Made by a program: the position numbers and the translations under genes. Below, piece after piece: positions 41,685 through 53,344 of a stretch of DNA of 64,000 bases (the first letter of the stretch is position 1; each line of letters opens with the position of its first letter). A model generated the notes under the pieces. The model had not been told where the DNA came from. It saw only the letters and a list, made by a program, of their open reading frames with translations, and did not search any database. Location of the stretch: the NCBI GenBank assembly GCA_964036315.1, contig OZ038517.1, positions 49,335,219-49,399,218 on the forward strand, written 5' to 3'. The DNA is from Acanthosepion esculentum (Eukaryota; Mollusca; Cephalopoda; Sepiida; Sepiidae).

Positions 41685-42063
41685 CGATTCTCCCGTCAAA
41701 TTCGACGTATGAGGTTCAAGCAGATCAGTTCCTAGAAACCGAGAGCCCGACGCCGACACATGAGATTTGAATATAGTGGTGAAGGTTTCGTGCAGCACAA
41801 TCCACACTTTTTGAAGGGACGAATACAGAGACCTGGTGCACTAAGTACCACAAGGTCCCCAAACAACCCTCTGCAGGTTTTGAATTCAGAGTTGTTCTTC
41901 TCCTTGACCAGTCTGTCCTGCTATTTTCCCATAGTTGGAGGGAGAAGAAGAGGATTCACATGTATTAGCACATAAGTGAATGTAATGGATTCGACTGGGA
42001 TTCGAACTCGGCTCTTCAATTCCTCAATCCAAGCCGTTATCGATTACTCCAACGTGCCTCCTC
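41685..42063 (-). mobile_element. SINE A, full length
   Basis: Minus-strand head GAGGCACGTTGGAGTAATCG, B-box-like GAGTTCGAATCCCAGTC, body and SINE A tail as at 11086-11490, ending at ATCGATTCTCCCG (plus strand) by the AT array. About 375 bp. The head side also meets a short (AT)n. Confidence 0.88.
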
Positions 42064-42080
42064 ATATATATATATATTTT

Positions 42081-43290
42081 TCATTCTCTTTCACTCCCAG
42101 TAGCCCCTTGCATCTTAGTGGCATTATCACCTTGCTTGGGGTGAATAGAGGAGTAGAGGTTTATCCCTTGTTTCCTGTTTAGGATTGGGTTTCTGGTTCC
42201 TTCTAAAGTCTTTCTCATTCTCTTTCACTCCCAGTAGCCACTTGCATCTTAGTGGCATTATCACCTTGCTTGGGGTGAATAGAGGAGTAGAGGTTTATCC
42301 CTTGTTTCCTGTTTAGGATTGGGTTTCTGGTTCCTTCTAAAGTCTTTTTCATTCTCTTTCACTCCCAGTAGCCCCTTGCATCTTAGTGGCATTATCACCT
42401 TGCTTGGGGTGAATAGAGGAGTAGAGGTTTATCCCTTGTTTCCTGTTTAGGATTGGGTTTCTGGTTCCTTCTAAAGTCTTTTTCATTCTCTTTCACTCCC
42501 AGTAGCCCCTTGCATCTTAGCGGCATTATCACCTTGCTTGGGGTGAATAGAGGAGTAGAGGTTTATCCCTTGTTTCCTGTTTAGGATTGGGTTTCTGGTT
42601 CCTTCTAAAGTCTTTTTCATTCTCTTTCACTCCCTGTAGCCCCTTGCATCTTAGTGGCATTATCACCTTTCTTGGGGTGAATAGAGGAGTAGAGGTTTAT
42701 CCCTTGTTTCCTGTTTAGGATTGGGTTTCTGGTTCCTTCTAAAGTCTTTTTCATTCTCTTTCACTCCCAGTAGCCCCTTGCATCTTAGTGGCATTATCAC
42801 CTTTCTTGGGGTGAATGGAGGAGTAGAGGTTTATCCCTTGTTTCCTGTTTAGGATTGGGTTTCTGGTTCCTTTTAAAGTCTTTTTCATTCTCTTTCACTC
42901 CCAGTAGCCCCTTGCATCTTAGTGGCATTATCACCTTTCTTGGGGTGAATAGAGGAGTAGAGGTTTATCCCTTGTTTCCTGTTTAGGATTGGGTTTCTGG
43001 TTCCTTCTAAAGCCTTTTTCATTCTCTTTCACTCCCAGCAGCCCCTTGCATCTTAGTGGCATTATCACCTTGTTTGGAATGAATAGAGGAGTAGAGGTTT
43101 ATCCCTTGTTTCCTGTTTAGGATTGGCTTTCTGGTTCCTTCTAAAGTCTTTTTCATTCTCTTTCACTCCCAGTAGCCCCTTGCATCAGAGGGGCATTATC
43201 ACCTTGCTTGGGGTGAATAGAGGAGTAGAGGTTTATCCCTTGTTTCCTGTTTAGGATTGGGTTTCTGATTCCTTCTAAATTCTACTTCAA
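42081..43290 (+). repeat. 134-bp satellite derived from a LINE 3' end, 9 units
   Basis: TCATTCTCTTTCACTCCC recurs at 42081, 42215, 42349, 42483, 42617, 42751, 42885, 43019 and 43153, exactly 134 bp apart. Each unit includes AGTAGCCCCTTGCATCTTAG, TGGCATTATCACC and TTGCTTGGGGTGAAT (the LINE tail), then GAGGAGTAGAGGTTTATCCC and GATTGGGTTTCTGG. Units are nearly identical, so the array expanded recently. The 71-codon and 68-codon frames crossing it are not genes. Confidence 0.97.
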
Positions 43291-43399
43291 TTCTATATTT
43301 CTGACGTCTCCACCTAATCTACGAAAATTTTATTTACTATTTTTTCCTCAACAGGGATAGGTAGATTTGTCTATCGTCCAGTTCACACTACTCCCCTAT

Positions 43400-43552
43400 C
43401 TATTAAACATGGGTAGAAGTTTATCCCTTGTTTCCTGTTTCAGATTGGGTTTCCAGTTCCTTCAGGAGTCTCTTCATTCTCTTTCACACCCAGTAGCCTC
43501 TTGTATCTTAGCGACGTTGTTGCCTTGCTTCAGGTGAATTGGTTAAAAAAAA
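43400..43552 (+). mobile_element. LINE 3' tail, likely founder relative of the 134-bp array
   Basis: Diverged single copy: GTAGAAGTTTATCCCTTG, TTCATTCTCTTTCACACCCA, GTAGCCTCTTGTATCTTAGC, TTGCTTCAGGTGAATTGG and an A run. Unlike the array units it keeps the A tail. Confidence 0.75.
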
Positions 43553-44044
43553 TATTCCTGAAAAGAGATGGGCATATTCAGTTGATAAAGGTACCATCTT
43601 AGAATTTGACGCTTATTTGACAAAAGTCTGAATGTTTTGCTTCAACATCAGTGGTGCAGAATGCTAAAATCCTCATGAACTTTCTCTTTAGAGATGATAG
43701 TACAACAGGTTTCCGTTATTTTGCAAGAATATTTTTAGCTAGTTTTGTTATTTTTGAAACTCCAAAGTGCCAGGTGGAAGTGAAAAAGCCAAATTCTATA
43801 TTTAGACAAACATTGATTCATTTCTGGTCTCAGTGATGACATTTATGGAAAGCAAAAAAAGAATTCTCATTTTCTGAACACTTGCAGAGGATTGGCATCT
43901 TCCATTTCCTTTTGACATGACCCATTTTTATTTTGCTACTATGGAAACAGACAGTGTGATATTAAAAAGTAAATTCTTAGTTGCAGTTAAACTTTTTAAA
44001 TGCTTCAACATTTACTTCCTGAAAAAGATAACCTTCAATAATTT
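43553..44044. other. Unassigned sequence
   Basis: No recognised family. A 61-codon frame (43651-43836) has no domain. Confidence 0.3.
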
Positions 44045-44545
44045 TGAGCTGGGTCGGTTACATTCCAAGACTTGTTCAGACTATTGATTTCATTTGTTTT
44101 CATTTAGACACTTTCTATAATTTTGAGAAGAGTCATTATCATTTCAAAAGTTATTCAGGCAAATTGAACTCATTCTTTGTGTTGCTTTTGTTGTTACCAC
44201 AATGTTTCAGTCAATCCATTCTATGCGTATCTTCTATAATTTTGAGAAGAGTCATTATCATTCCAAGAGTACTTCAGACTATTGAACTCATTCTTTGTGT
44301 TGCTTTTGTTGTTACCACAATGTTTCAGTCAATCCATTCTATGCGTATCTTCTATAATTTTGAGAAGAGTCATTATCATTCCAAGAGTACTTCAGACTAT
44401 TGAACTCATTCTTTGTGTTGCTTTTGTTGTTACCACAATGTTTCAGTCAATCCATTCTATGCCTACCTTCTATAATTTTGAGAAGAGTCATTATCATTCC
44501 AAGAGTTCTTCAGACTATTGAACTCATTATTTGTGTTGCTTTTTC
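44045..44545 (+). repeat. 118-bp satellite, second array (about 4 units)
   Basis: Same unit and orientation as 16255-17568. Spacing of ATTGAACTCATT is 118 bp (44163, 44281, 44399, 44517). Edge units are the most diverged. Confidence 0.95.
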
Positions 44546-44554
44546 ATTTTCATT

Positions 44555-44622
44555 CCAAGAGTTGTTCTGATTTTCATCTTAGTGGCTTTATTGCTTTCTT
44601 TGGTGAAATCATTAAAAAACAA
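44555..44622 (+). mobile_element. LINE 3' tail fragment
   Basis: ATCTTAGTGGCTTTATTGC, TTTCTTTGGTGAAATCATT and an A run. Confidence 0.6.
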
Positions 44623-44651
44623 CTTCTAAAACATAGTCTATTACTATAGTT

Positions 44652-44965
44652 TATATGTATGTAAAAACCTCCACACCCTTTCACTGTCGAAGCTATTAAA
44701 TGTAGCCATCTCTTTTACTTCAATAGCTTCATGTCTCACACTTCTCGCCTGTGGAACTCCCTCTTCATTTCTTGTTTTACTGATAGCTATAATCTCCAGC
44801 TACTCAAATGTAATGTCAATCGACGTCTCCAGATGCCCTGATCTATCCCCTAACCTTCTCTTCATCTTTTCCTCTATCACTCCTCTTTGCTCTCGCTCTA
44901 ACTCTCTGTAACCCCTTGTGTGCTAGTGGCTTCCCACCTTGCTTGGGGTGGAATGCTTGAAAAAA
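44652..44965 (+). mobile_element. Jockey/CR1-type LINE 3' end
   Basis: An open frame reads HPFTVEAIKCSHLFYFNSF, MSHTSRLWNSLFISCFTD, SYNLQLLKCNVNRRLQMP and stop, then TCTGTAACCCCTTGTGTGCT and CTTGCTTGGGGTGGAATGCT plus A run. Close to the 18.5-19.7 kb family. Confidence 0.88.
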
Positions 44966-45219
44966 AAAAAAACATTTTTGTCTCAACCAAAAATAAGCTT
45001 GGCATCTTAAAATTAATATTTCTGAAAATGTTGTGTCTTTAATTTTTTTTGATTTTTGAATCATTTTTTTACAGTTGAAATATTGAACACAAGAAAATTT
45101 AGCCTATCTTCATAATTTCAAAATTAGAGCAGGGATACATTTGAGACAGGAAATATATAAATAAATACGTATCGATAATTATTATATGGTTTAATTTTAG
45201 ATATATGAAAAAAAGGTGC

Positions 45220-45730
45220 CAGCTTAAACTGACACATTCTTTTTCCATATATGATGACTATTTTTCCTTAAATTTTGTATTTATTAGCTTCCAAATAAAA
45301 ACTTAGAATATTTTCCAACATATTTCAGTGAGTTTTTTACTTCTTAAAATGATATTTTAATGGAAAATAGAAAATGTCAGTTTAACCCTTATCCACTTAG
45401 CGTCGGTTTAAACTGATGCCATCTTTGTTTTTTTCTATGTATTGCAGCCATTTTGTTTAAAGTTTTTATTTTCTTGATTTCAAATGAAAACTTGGAAATT
45501 TTCCAATCAATTCCACTGAGATTTATGCTTTTCCAAAATTATGTATAGCTCAGAAAATAGAAGTTTTCTTAGTGTCAGTTTAAAATAATGCCTTCTGTTT
45601 ATTTTCCATATATTGCAATCATTTTACTTAAAGTTTCTTGATTTCAAATGAAAACTTGGAAATTTTTCAACCACTTCCAGTGAAATTTTTAATTCCGAAA
45701 TTTGTGCTTATAATTATAACCTATAAAGAA
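45220..45730 (+). repeat. Old tandem repeat, about 170-190 bp, three units
   Basis: Units share a GTCAGTTTAAACTGA-like block, TTTCCATATATTGCAACCAT, AAATGAAAACTTGGAAATTT and AGTGAAATTT. A related block lies at 49171-49268 and 49735-50160. Confidence 0.7.
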
Positions 45731-45816
45731 AAAAAAGACAGTAGGAAAACTATAGTTCTAGCCAATGCATTTCATCCAATGTTGACTTTTTGAAGGCAAA
45801 AAACAAAATGAATTTA

Positions 45817-46385
45817 TTTGGTTGTTTGGTTGTTTGGGGTTTTATGGCATATCAACCATTATGGGTTATTTAATGCCAGATCCAGTATTTACTAGATATA
45901 TCAAAAACGTATAGTTGGCAACATCATTGTTTCAAAAACGTATCGCTGGCAACATCATTGTTTCAAAAACGTATAGTTTGGTTGTTTGGGGTTTTATGGC
46001 ATATCAACCATTATCGGTTATTTAATGCCAGATCCAGTATTTACTAAATATATCAAAAACGTATAGCTGGCAACATCATTGTTTCAAAAACTGGCAACAT
46101 CATTGTTTCAAAAATGTATAGCTGGCAACATCATTGTTTCAAAAACGTATAGCTGGCAACATCATTGTTTCAAAAACGTATAGCTGGCAACATCATTGTT
46201 TCAATGTGCTGGAAAAGACCTGGAAGTTCACTATTTTCCCATAGCTGGGACCCCAACAAGTGCTACCACCCCGGGTCAGGGTGGACCTGGGAACACCAGC
46301 AATTAAGAGGTGGTTCCACGCTTCCTCAAAACCTCCTGATCAGAGGCCTTGCTGTTGGATGCAGTTTAACGTCGTACCCAGGACG
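45817..46385 (+). mobile_element. 31-bp-repeat element, copy 2
   Basis: Same modules and order as 24805-25370: GGTTGTTTGGTTGTTTGGGG, ATGGCATATCAACC..GGTTATTTAATGCC, 31-bp repeats, second module, about five 31-bp repeats (one shortened to CTGGCAACATCATTGTTTC), 3' domain ending CGTCGTACCCAGGACG. Flanks ATGAATTTAT (45808-45817) and ATGAAATTTAT (46386-46396) are a likely 9-10 bp duplication with one base indel. Confidence 0.8.
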
Positions 46386-46418
46386 ATGAAATTTATTGAA
46401 ACCAAGTATCTATAAACA

Positions 46419-46850
46419 TGTTATATAGGAATAGAGTGTCACTGCCGACACTTGAGTTTGAACATATATCGCCACTGAGCAAACACAGGCGATCCCATTA
46501 TTAAATTAAGTAGACCATGTGGGCAGAGAGGAAATGCATATATGGGAAGTAGCATGTGTCTAATTGATCGCTATCGCTAGTCTATCCTCTATTACAATAC
46601 AGATCGTTATTTCTGTTCTATCGTCTATTAATATACGGACCGCTATTCTCTATTCTATTCACTATACTATTTCTCTATTCAGAACACTATACAGAATACT
46701 GTTCGAGTGAGTACTATCAAGCACGTACTATTAGTGCTATTCAAAGGCATCTGACATGGGCATTGATCAGTGGCGTACTATAATTGTATCTGCAATTATG
46801 AAGTCTTTACTACGACGAGAAAGTGACAATGAGTATTTGTCGACATCACA
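46419..46850. mobile_element. LTR-like repeat, copy 2
   Basis: TGTTATATAGGAATAGAGTG to GTCGACATCACA, same internal marks as copy 1 (GGCGATCCCATTATTAAATT, TGCATATATGGGAAG). Inserted in the left arm of the palindrome. No clean target duplication found. Confidence 0.6.
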
Positions 46851-47072
46851 AAAAACAACAAAAAAATATCGTTAGCAACTAGACACATTTATGGTCAGCT
46901 AAAAAATATGAATATACAATAGCGTTTTTAAATTCTTCTAGTTGCTAATGACATTTTTTTTGTTCTTTATAGATACTTTGTTTCAATAAATTAATTTCAT
47001 TTTTGTCTTGAAAGAAGTTCACATTGGACGAAACGCATTGGCTAAAACTACAGTTTTCCTATTGTCTTTTAT

Positions 47073-47734
47073 CCTTTATACATATTGTCTTTTTCTACAG
47101 GTTAATTCCGAGAAGTTTTTACGCATATGAATATATATCTGAATGCAATGAGAACAAAAATAATATAAATTCTAACATTCACGGCCTTAACTCAAAAGAG
47201 GGCTCAATACCAAGAGTCGAGCAATAATTATTTATTATAATTTTTACATACAGACAAAAATAACTTATTCCCTACAAGTAATGCATTCTTGTTTCGATGT
47301 GGCTGCATCTCAACTGGTGAGAACCAACAAAAGAAGAATGCATCTTTGTAGTAGGTTGTTTTTGTTTCTCTGTAAAAATTATATGAGGGTAAGTAAAAAG
47401 ATTATCCACAGTTTCTCCCTAACAGATTTTTAGGTTTGTCGCACTTTCTGCTCATGTATGTTTACAGTTGGTACTTTTCATGCGTTATGCTTTTTCGTCC
47501 ACTTTTAAACTTCTTGATTTACTCATACTTACTTCCATACAGTGGCTGTATTGTGTTAAAAACCTTCGATGAATTTCAGCCCCTTACATACTTTCCAACC
47601 AGAGAAATTAGATCTTTGTTCCCCTTTGGTGCACACTGCCATGTTTACACTGTAAAAGCAGCAAGAAAACTGGCACGATCTAACTCAGACTTTGATTATG
47701 TAAACAAACGATGAATGGATGTCTTCTCAACGAG
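47073..47734. other. Unassigned sequence
   Basis: A 92-codon frame at 47436-47714 (TREIRSLFPFGAHCHVYTV inside) has no recognised domain. It could be an upstream part of the following LINE, but I cannot show this. Confidence 0.3.
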
Positions 47735-48440
47735 GCACCGTGCCTTGTGGGAATGTTGGGCCTCAGGCTCACACCCAACCTCAAGTGGAACTCTTATATA
47801 CAATCCATTGCTAAAGATGCAGGTGGAATAATTGGCTTCAGTAAGTACCTGACTCCTCATGCTATCCACTACCTTTATTTATAAAAGCCAGATCAGGCTG
47901 AAAATGGAGTACCGTTGTCATATTTGGGTGGGAGCTGCCCAGTCCTCACTTTTCAGTCTTGAGAGAGTTCAAAAGCATCTCTGAGTCCTTGTTGGAGAAG
48001 AATTATTTTCCACCCTCCAATCTCTCTCTCTCACAGGTTGGATGTGGTGAGTCTTTTGCTGCTCTATCGCTATTACCATGGAAAGGGCTCGGATGAACTA
48101 CATTCCTTGATTCTGCCAGGTCTAACCTTCACGGCTAGGACCTGCCATGTCAATTACGTAGTACCAATCCATCCACATTTCCTCTGTATTCCATCAGCGA
48201 GATGTAAGTTTAACTCGAACAGCTTCTTCCTGTGAACTATTGCTTTGTAGAACAGGCTCCCAAGAGGATGTTTTCCCAATCACTACAATCTTAATCTGCT
48301 CACATCTTGAGTTAACTGTTATCTTTCCCTTCTATATATATATATATATATATATAAAAACTACCCCTTAATGTAACCCTTGACCTTAAGTGGCCACCGG
48401 GCCTTGTACAGCTTGAACCTTACTGTAAGAAAAAACAAAA
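47735..48440 (+). mobile_element. Jockey-type LINE, second family, C-terminal region
   Basis: Reads LRLTPNLKWNSYIQSIAKDA, GGIIG, YLTPHAIHYLY, KMEYRCHIWVGAAQSSLF, SLERVQKHL, TLQSLSHRLDVVSLLLLY and RYYHGKGSDELHSLI, with stops and shifts. The 3' tail differs from the main family: CCTTGACCTTAAGTGGCCAC, CGGGCCTTGTACAGC, CTTACTGTAAGAAAAAA. An (AT)n tract sits at 48334-48356. Inactive. Confidence 0.85.
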
Positions 48441-48537
48441 AAATGAAAAAAAACTATAAGCACATATGAACAGAAGGCAGTGTGACAAACCTAAAGATAT
48501 GCTATGGTGTAAGTGTGGATAATTTTTGACTTACTCC

Positions 48538-48568
<31 letters not shown>

Positions 48569-49170
48569 GAAAAATAAACAGGTGTCATTTTAAACTGACA
48601 CCAGAAAGATATTGGTTCACATCTGAAATATGCCTACAAATTAATTCCATTATATAGGTGTCAGTGTGTCATAAATCACCCTTTATTAGTTCAGCCAGTA
48701 AAATTTGTTCTTTCCTGGAGGATTATAGCAAAGAGTATGATATAGATTTGCTGCAAGACAGAATTATATTAATTTGGCTTTTTCCAATTTTCACACCTTA
48801 TTCTTGCAAATCGAGAACTTCAGGTGTCTCTGCCATTCCAAGTGTTCAATAACTGAGGTGTTGACTTCCTGCGCCTGGATTTTTCCATGCTACAGGTTTG
48901 GCACCATGAACTGGCACGTTTCTGGAAATAAAAGTCATTGTGTAAAGTTTACTGCAGGTGTTAATAAATTGTGTAAATGCTTGTTCCGCATTTTACTTAT
49001 CAATCTGCCAATCAATTGATTGGCTCAGAGCTGTCCTATCTGAATATCTTGGTGCGTATCAGTAACTTGAGTTGCATTCTTTATCAAAATGAGTCATCGT
49101 AAGTAGGCAGGGTTATGCAAAGAATAGTTAAATTTGATATTTGGCTAGTGTGCTATGTCCAGTAATTAAA
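48441..49170. other. Unassigned sequence
   Basis: (AT)n at 48543-48568 is followed by GGTGTCATTTTAAACTGACA, which may be an edge of the old tandem repeat of 45220-45730. The 81-codon frame (48774-49019) has no domain. Confidence 0.3.
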
Positions 49171-50160
49171 GGAATTCTTTGACTATTTCTTCTTGACATC
49201 AATTTAAACTAACCATTTTTATTTCCATATATTGCAACCATTTTGTTTTAAGGTCATATTTTATTTTAGACTAGCAGTAAAAACCCGTGTCTGACCAGGT
49301 CTTTTATTACTGTGAATTTTTGCTGTTCCGTTGAAGCAGTTTAAGCTTAAAGTCAGCTCACCTGAAAATCAATATTAGTAACAAAAATTGGGTGCAACTG
49401 AGCCCCCCCCCCCAAATGAGGGGTTAACAATTTGAATGGGGGGGGGGACTGAAAAGAGAAATGTATAATAATAAATAATGTTATTGTAATAATTTAAACT
49501 ATTTTTATTAAAGTTTTTATGAAAGATATATATCCAAGAACAGATAGTAAATAGGAAAACGTTACTGAGAGTTATAATGGACAGGAAGTAGTGGAGAGCC
49601 ATCGTCGCCAAAAATTTGGACTCAAAACCGGCACTGAATAATTATCTATCAAACAAAACAAAATTCACTGAAATCAGATGAAAGCTGTGGAAACGTATAA
49701 ACAACATCCGATCGCACACACACATACACATTTTGAGAAGTCTAGATATAAGATGAAAACCTTGAAATTTTCAGGCATATTTCATTGAAATTTTTCCTTC
49801 CAAGAATTACACCTTATTATTACACTATTTATTGTAATAACCTTACAGACAAAAATGACGTCATTTTTTTTTATCATGACCTCGTAAAAAACATTTTCTT
49901 TCATTTAACCTGATGCTATTTTTTTTTCCATATATTCTGACCATTTTGCTTAAAGTTTATATTTTCCTGCTTTTAAATGAAAACTTGGAAATTGTTTAAC
50001 ATAGTTTAGTGAAATTTACACTTTCCAAAATTCGATATAGTTTTTTAAATAGAAACTATACGTCTTCCTAATGTCAGTTTAAAATGATACCATTTTTTTT
50101 TGTAGATATTAAAATTTTGATTTTTCTTAAAATTTGAATTTTCTTGATTAAAATAATTTT
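49171..50160 (+). repeat. Second block of the old tandem repeat, split by an insertion
   Basis: Repeat blocks at 49171-49268, 49735-49900, 49900-50070 and 50070-50160 share TTTCCATATATT, AAATGAAAACTTGGAAATT and GTCAGTTTAAA-type motifs. Between 49269 and 49734 is other DNA, including a C run and G run (49405-49448) and a broken RTE-like LINE end (GTAGTGGAGAGCCATCGTCG, 49588-49607). Confidence 0.6.
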
Positions 50161-50564
50161 TCTTTTATGTTACAAGTCGCTTCACTTCATAGGCGATCCC
50201 GGTTCTCCACAGCTTCCTATTTTTTCTTGATCTGTGTGATTTTTCACCCTTTACCATCCCCAAGCATATGAATCAGTTATAACAAATTCCATATCGGAAA
50301 TAAGGAAAAATAAAATAAAAAAGGCTGCACTAAAGGTAGTTTCACATAACACCACATATTGCTACAGAACCGAAACATCAACCAGAAAACTTGAGTCATC
50401 TTGTTAAATAACCTCGTCAGATCAAGATTTTCATATAGAAATATCTAAACTATCAGCTGTATACAACTCCTTTCTAAGATCAATATTGAAAAAAAGGCTT
50501 TGAACAAGTAAAGCTTGAGGGTCTTGGCAGTGGTCACCCCTTTTTTGAACATTGTGCTAGAGAA
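50161..50564. other. Unassigned sequence
   Basis: Nothing recognised. Confidence 0.3.
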
Positions 50565-50745
50565 TTACAAAGAACTATGCCAAATAACAGAAACATCATC
50601 ACTTGAGGACTGCCAACAGCAGCAACAACTAAAATGGATAACAAATGTAACCTGAAGAGAAAATAATGGGACAATCAAGATGTTGACTTTCCATACCACT
50701 CCAAACAAAAGGTTAGGAAGGAAACCCCTGACAATACTAGAAAGA
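50565..50745 (+). mobile_element. Dispersed repeat related to 17990-18135
   Basis: Shares TGCCAAATAACAGAAA, CACTTGAGGACT, AACTAAAATGGATA and CAATCAAGATGTTGA. It extends to AAAGGTTAGGAAGGAAACCC, which is inverted at 17590-17615. Confidence 0.65.
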
Positions 50746-50949
50746 GCAATGAAAGCTACTGGACTTGAGAAACCGGTTTTTCCTGAAAAATTGTTTCAAG
50801 AGAAACATTTAAAAAATTTCAAGCAAAAGCCGTATGAGCTGCTCAGTCAATGAATGTGAAATGTTACCTTATAAGGAAACATCTAATATTACCTTTCCCA
50901 TTTATCCCTCTTCTGACATCAACTCACACAAGCCCGCCATAATTAAAGA

Positions 50950-51830
50950 ATGACTGACATTACTTTTCGCCGGAACTTTATACTTTGATTAAAATGAAGG
51001 AGGCCAAGTTTACATTGAGATTGGAAATCCTGAAATGTTTGCGTTCATTTTGGGATATGCTGTGTGCGTCTACTATTAAAACTATTTTAATTGAAGAAGA
51101 ACAGACATTACTTCTTGGTGAAGTTTCATAAGTCTAAAATGAGAGGAGACTATGTTGACAATGAGTTTTGAAATCCTGAAATGTTTGCGTTCATTTTGGG
51201 ATATGCTGTGTGCGTCTACTATTAAAACTATTTTAATTGAAGAAGAACAGACATTACTTCTTGGTGAAGTTTCATAAGTCTAAAATGAGAGGAGACTATG
51301 TTGACAATGAGTTTTGAAATCCTGAAATGTTTGCGTTCATTTTGGGATATGCTGTGTGCGTCTACTATTAAAACTATTTTAATTGAAGAAGAACAGACAT
51401 TACTTCTTGATGAAGTTTCATAAGTCTAAAATGAGAGGAGACTATGTTGACAATGAGTTTTGAAATCCTGAAATGTTTCCGTTCATTTTGGGATATGCTG
51501 TGTGCGTCTACTATTAAAACTATTTTAATTGAAGAAGAACAGACATTACTTCTTGATGAAGTTTCATAAGTCTAAAATGAGAGGAGACTATGTTGACAAT
51601 GAGTTTTGAAATCCTGAAATGTTTGCGTTCATTTTGGGATATGCTGTGTGCGTCTACTATTAAAACTATTTTAATTGAAGAAGAACAGACATTACTTCTT
51701 GATGAAGTTTCATAAGTCTAAAATGAGAGGAGACTATGTTGACAATGAGTTTTGAAATCCGGTAAACTTTGCATTTATTCTGGTAAGCTCTGTGTACTTC
51801 TCATATTTAATTAATGAAGGGCAGTCGTGA
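50950..51830 (+). repeat. 146-bp satellite, 5 units plus diverged edges
   Basis: CCTGAAATG recurs at 51029, 51175, 51321, 51467 and 51613 (146 bp apart), and the sixth start (51759) has diverged to CCGGTAAAC. The unit contains TTGCGTTCATTTTGGGATAT, GTGTGCGTCTACTATTAAAA, AGAAGAACAGACATTACTTC and GAGGAGACTATGTTGACAAT. Central units are almost identical; the first and last are strongly diverged. Confidence 0.95.
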
Positions 51831-52074
51831 CTTTTTGGATGACCCTTTGGATGTGTTTTGTTTTTTATTCATTTCTGGGACTGATTTGCTGGAAACATAG
51901 ATGAAATATAGATAAAAACACTTCCAAATTGCAATTGGTTCTGATTATTCACCTACACCCCTGCTTAAACTGGCCCAGTGGCACAGAACAAACATGTGCA
52001 ATTGATTAATTCTTGCATCGATGACCGGGAAATTCAGTCAGATTTATAGCCCTGCCACCATCTCACTACCCAGC

Positions 52075-52575
52075 CACTTGTCAAGTTTTTCTCCCTACAT
52101 TCTTATCTTAGTCTTTTTTTCTTAATTTCTCCTCTCACTTTCTCTCTTTTTTTTTACTCACTTTCTCTCTTTTTTTCTCACTTCTTTTTTCTCTCTCTTT
52201 TTCTCACTGTCTCTCGTTTTTCTCTCTCACTTTTTGTTTTTTCTTTCACTTTTTCTCTCAGTTTCTGTTTTTTTTATTTCTCTCTTTCTCTAAATTTCTT
52301 TCTCTTTCTCTCTCACTTTCTCTTTTTTTCTCTTTCTTTCCGTTTTTCTCTTTATTTTCTCTCTTTTTTTCTTTCAGTTTGTCTTTTTCTCTTTTTCTGT
52401 CTTCTTCCATTTTTTTCTCCTCTTTCTCTCTTTTCCCTCACTTTCTCTCAATTTCTGTCCTTTTATCTCACTTTCTCTCTTTTATTTCTTTCACTTTCTC
52501 TCTTTTTTCCCTCTTTGTCTTTCTTTCTGTATTTTCTCTCTTTTTTTCTCTCTTCTTTCTCTCACTTCCTCTGTT
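52075..52575 (+). repeat. TC-rich polypyrimidine block
   Basis: About 500 bp of TCTC/TTTC repeats. The 75-codon frame is an artefact. Confidence 0.95.
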
Positions 52576-52599
52576 TCAAAGACACATCACAACGTCACA

Positions 52600-53030
52600 A
52601 CATTGACTTATTCTACAAGGTTCACTAATTGTCTCTACCTACCCTGAAGATGACTTAAGAAATTTGAAACCTTCGACCATATTTCTTGTACTGAGAAGGA
52701 TTATTCATAATTTGGCAAAGTTGATCATTAAAATTCAATGGCACAAAATGTCTGTTATCTTTCATAACACACACATCCCCTTCCCAGCAACCAATAAAGC
52801 TGTCAAAATGACTAAGAAAGTAAATCTGAGACTTATAAGTCTCCCAATCTCTCCTTAAAAGAATCTGAAAATGGCCTTTGACCAATACAAGAACCGACCA
52901 AAAATTAACGATAAAAAAACAAATGAAAACTACAGTCGTTCACCCCTGTAGTTCACTGCTACTAACAAGCAGGAATTTTTCTCCTGATGATGACCATTGT
53001 GGCCAAAACTAGTCGGGGGGACTTAATTTA
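52600..53030 (+). mobile_element. PLE-like 3' region with hammerhead-like core
   Basis: CTGATGA (52984-52990), T, GACCA (52992-52996), loop TTG, TGGCC (53000-53004), then AAAAC where GAAAC is expected, so the core has one key change. An upstream CTGAAGATGACTTAAGAAAT and TGAAACC (52644-52671) is a second, weaker candidate. No GIY-YIG coding was found between them. Confidence 0.4.
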
Positions 53031-53344
53031 AAAAAAAAAAAATATTAATATACAACCCATATATAGTGGCTACAAGTATGCTGAAATCAAGTATAGAAAA
53101 TATGATAATACTGATCTAAGGAAAAGAAATAGGAATAGGAAACTCATTTGGTACACACCCTAATTTAACCAATTGGTCAGTCCTAAGGCCAGAAGTTTCT
53201 TTCATTTAACTGATAAAAATTTCCCTAAAAGTAACCCTCTTAGTAAAAATATTTAACAGAAGCGCACAGAAAGCTGCACTTGAGAAGATTATAAAGAAAC
53301 GCAACAATAACATTTTTAAACCAATTTAAAAACTTTGATGCCGT
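53031..53344. other. Unassigned sequence
   Basis: AT-rich; nothing recognised. Confidence 0.3.

Larger units (their letters stand above)
45742..47072. mobile_element. Palindromic element carrying two nested insertions
   Basis: Outer arms 45742-45815 and 46999-47072 are inverted (GGAAAACTATAGTTCTAGCC / GGCTAAAACTACAGTTTTCC). Inner arms 46386-46418 plus 46860-46885 match 46938-47003 inverted (TATTGAAACCAAGTATCTAT / ATAGATACTTTGTTTCAATA; CGTTAGCAACTAGA / TCTAGTTGCTAATG). The left arm is interrupted by the 31-bp-repeat element (45817-46385) and an LTR-like repeat (46419-46850). A 67-codon frame at 47024-47227 has no domain. Confidence 0.75.

Noticed and set aside
39419..41770. Long Ile-Tyr frames up to 321 codons
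   Set aside because: Produced by (AT)n arrays with short inserts; open in several frames at once.
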